Source of the DNA: an uncultured Atopobium sp.
GTDB lineage: Bacteria; Actinomycetota; Coriobacteriia; Coriobacteriales; Atopobiaceae
Direction of reading: 5' to 3'
NCBI GenBank assembly: GCA_946647055.1
Contig: CAMPCT010000165.1
Span: forward strand, 1 to 5,070
Length of the DNA stretch: 5,070 nucleotides
Positions 4,977-5,070 of this stretch are shown one piece after another. How positions within the stretch are numbered: position 1 is the first letter of the stretch; every line of letters begins with the position of its first letter. The translations under genes were made by a program, and so were the position numbers. The notes under the pieces are model-generated. The model had not been told where the DNA came from, searched no databases, and saw only the letters and a list, made by a program, of their open reading frames with translations.

Positions 4977-5070
4977 CCTATCTCCTCCCACTCGAAGCGT
5001 CCCATGCCGCTGTTGCGCCACTGGCCCATGCCCTTCCAGCGCCCGTAGTCCAGCCACTCGCGCACGAGGT
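4973..5070 (-). CDS. C-terminal end of an unidentified phage gene (partial)
   Basis: Thirty-one codons and a TGA stop are visible, and the gene enters from the right edge. The visible end is rich in Trp, Gly and Arg, including REWLDYGRWKG and MGQWRNSGMGRFEWEEIG, with four tryptophans in about thirty residues. This frame was chosen over the neighbouring one for three reasons: its stop overlaps the RusA-like start in a GTGA, its residues look like a folded protein, and it fits the coupling seen at other junctions. I cannot name the family from so short a piece. Its position upstream of the resolvase suggests another early DNA-metabolism gene. Confidence 0.6.
   Translation of the reverse strand, partial: LVREWLDYGRWKGMGQWRNSGMGRFEWEEIG
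4982..4989 (-). promoter_or_regulatory. Ribosome binding site deciding the GTG start of the RusA-like gene
   Basis: The minus strand reads GGGAGGAG and then ATAGG before GTG 4976. The site lies in the last codons (WEEIG) of the right-edge gene. It supports the short form of the resolvase over the in-frame ATG at 5057. Confidence 0.7.

Noticed and set aside
1..5070. CRISPR arrays, tRNA genes, insertion sequences, attachment sites, or a complete defence system such as Dnd
   Set aside because: No regularly spaced repeats, cloverleaf, transposase or integrase, and no DndA/B/D/E-like neighbours were found on reading both strands.

Overview
The window reads as the early recombination/replication region of a temperate or lytic phage (or prophage) of a high-GC Gram-positive host, with every supported gene on the minus strand. 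Hand counts of sample 60-base lines give 42-51 G+C in the upstream genes. Shine-Dalgarno sites are strong (AGGAGG or GGGAGG) before nearly every start, GTG starts are common, and intergenic gaps are 0-9 bases except for one. An actinobacterial host, possibly a gut Coriobacteriia, fits this and my memory of the left-edge protein family, but the window has no host marker to prove it.

In the direction of transcription (right to left) the layout is: the Trp-rich C-terminus of an unidentified gene (5070-4973); a RusA-like Holliday junction resolvase (4976-4482); a small acidic protein (4485-4234); a DUF1351-type protein with a charged helix (4241-3162); a probable phage ssDNA-annealing/recombination protein (3157-2327); a 51-residue helix-turn-helix protein (2318-2163); a single-strand DNA-binding protein (2166-1699); two small unknown proteins (1689-1456 and 1453-1202); a 79-base gap holding a strong hairpin; a PAPS-reductase-like PP-loop protein with a CC...CxxC iron-sulfur pattern (1122-232); and the N-terminal part of a small phage protein running off the left edge (250-1).

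The genes from 5070 to 1202 form one tight, translationally coupled unit. Three junctions use the same GTGA stop/start overlap. SSB coats single strands, the annealing protein would pair them, and the RusA-like nuclease would resolve the branched products. DUF1351 proteins commonly accompany such recombinases. The PAPS-reductase-like gene is set apart by the hairpin and by lower G+C (about 61% over 241-1080 by hand count), so it looks like a separate cargo module. I see no tRNA, rRNA, CRISPR, transposase, attachment site or convincing promoter. Most of the window is a recognisable phage module. The least explained parts are the hairpin, the PAPS-reductase-like protein, the SSB-like tail on the recombination protein, and the small unknown genes.
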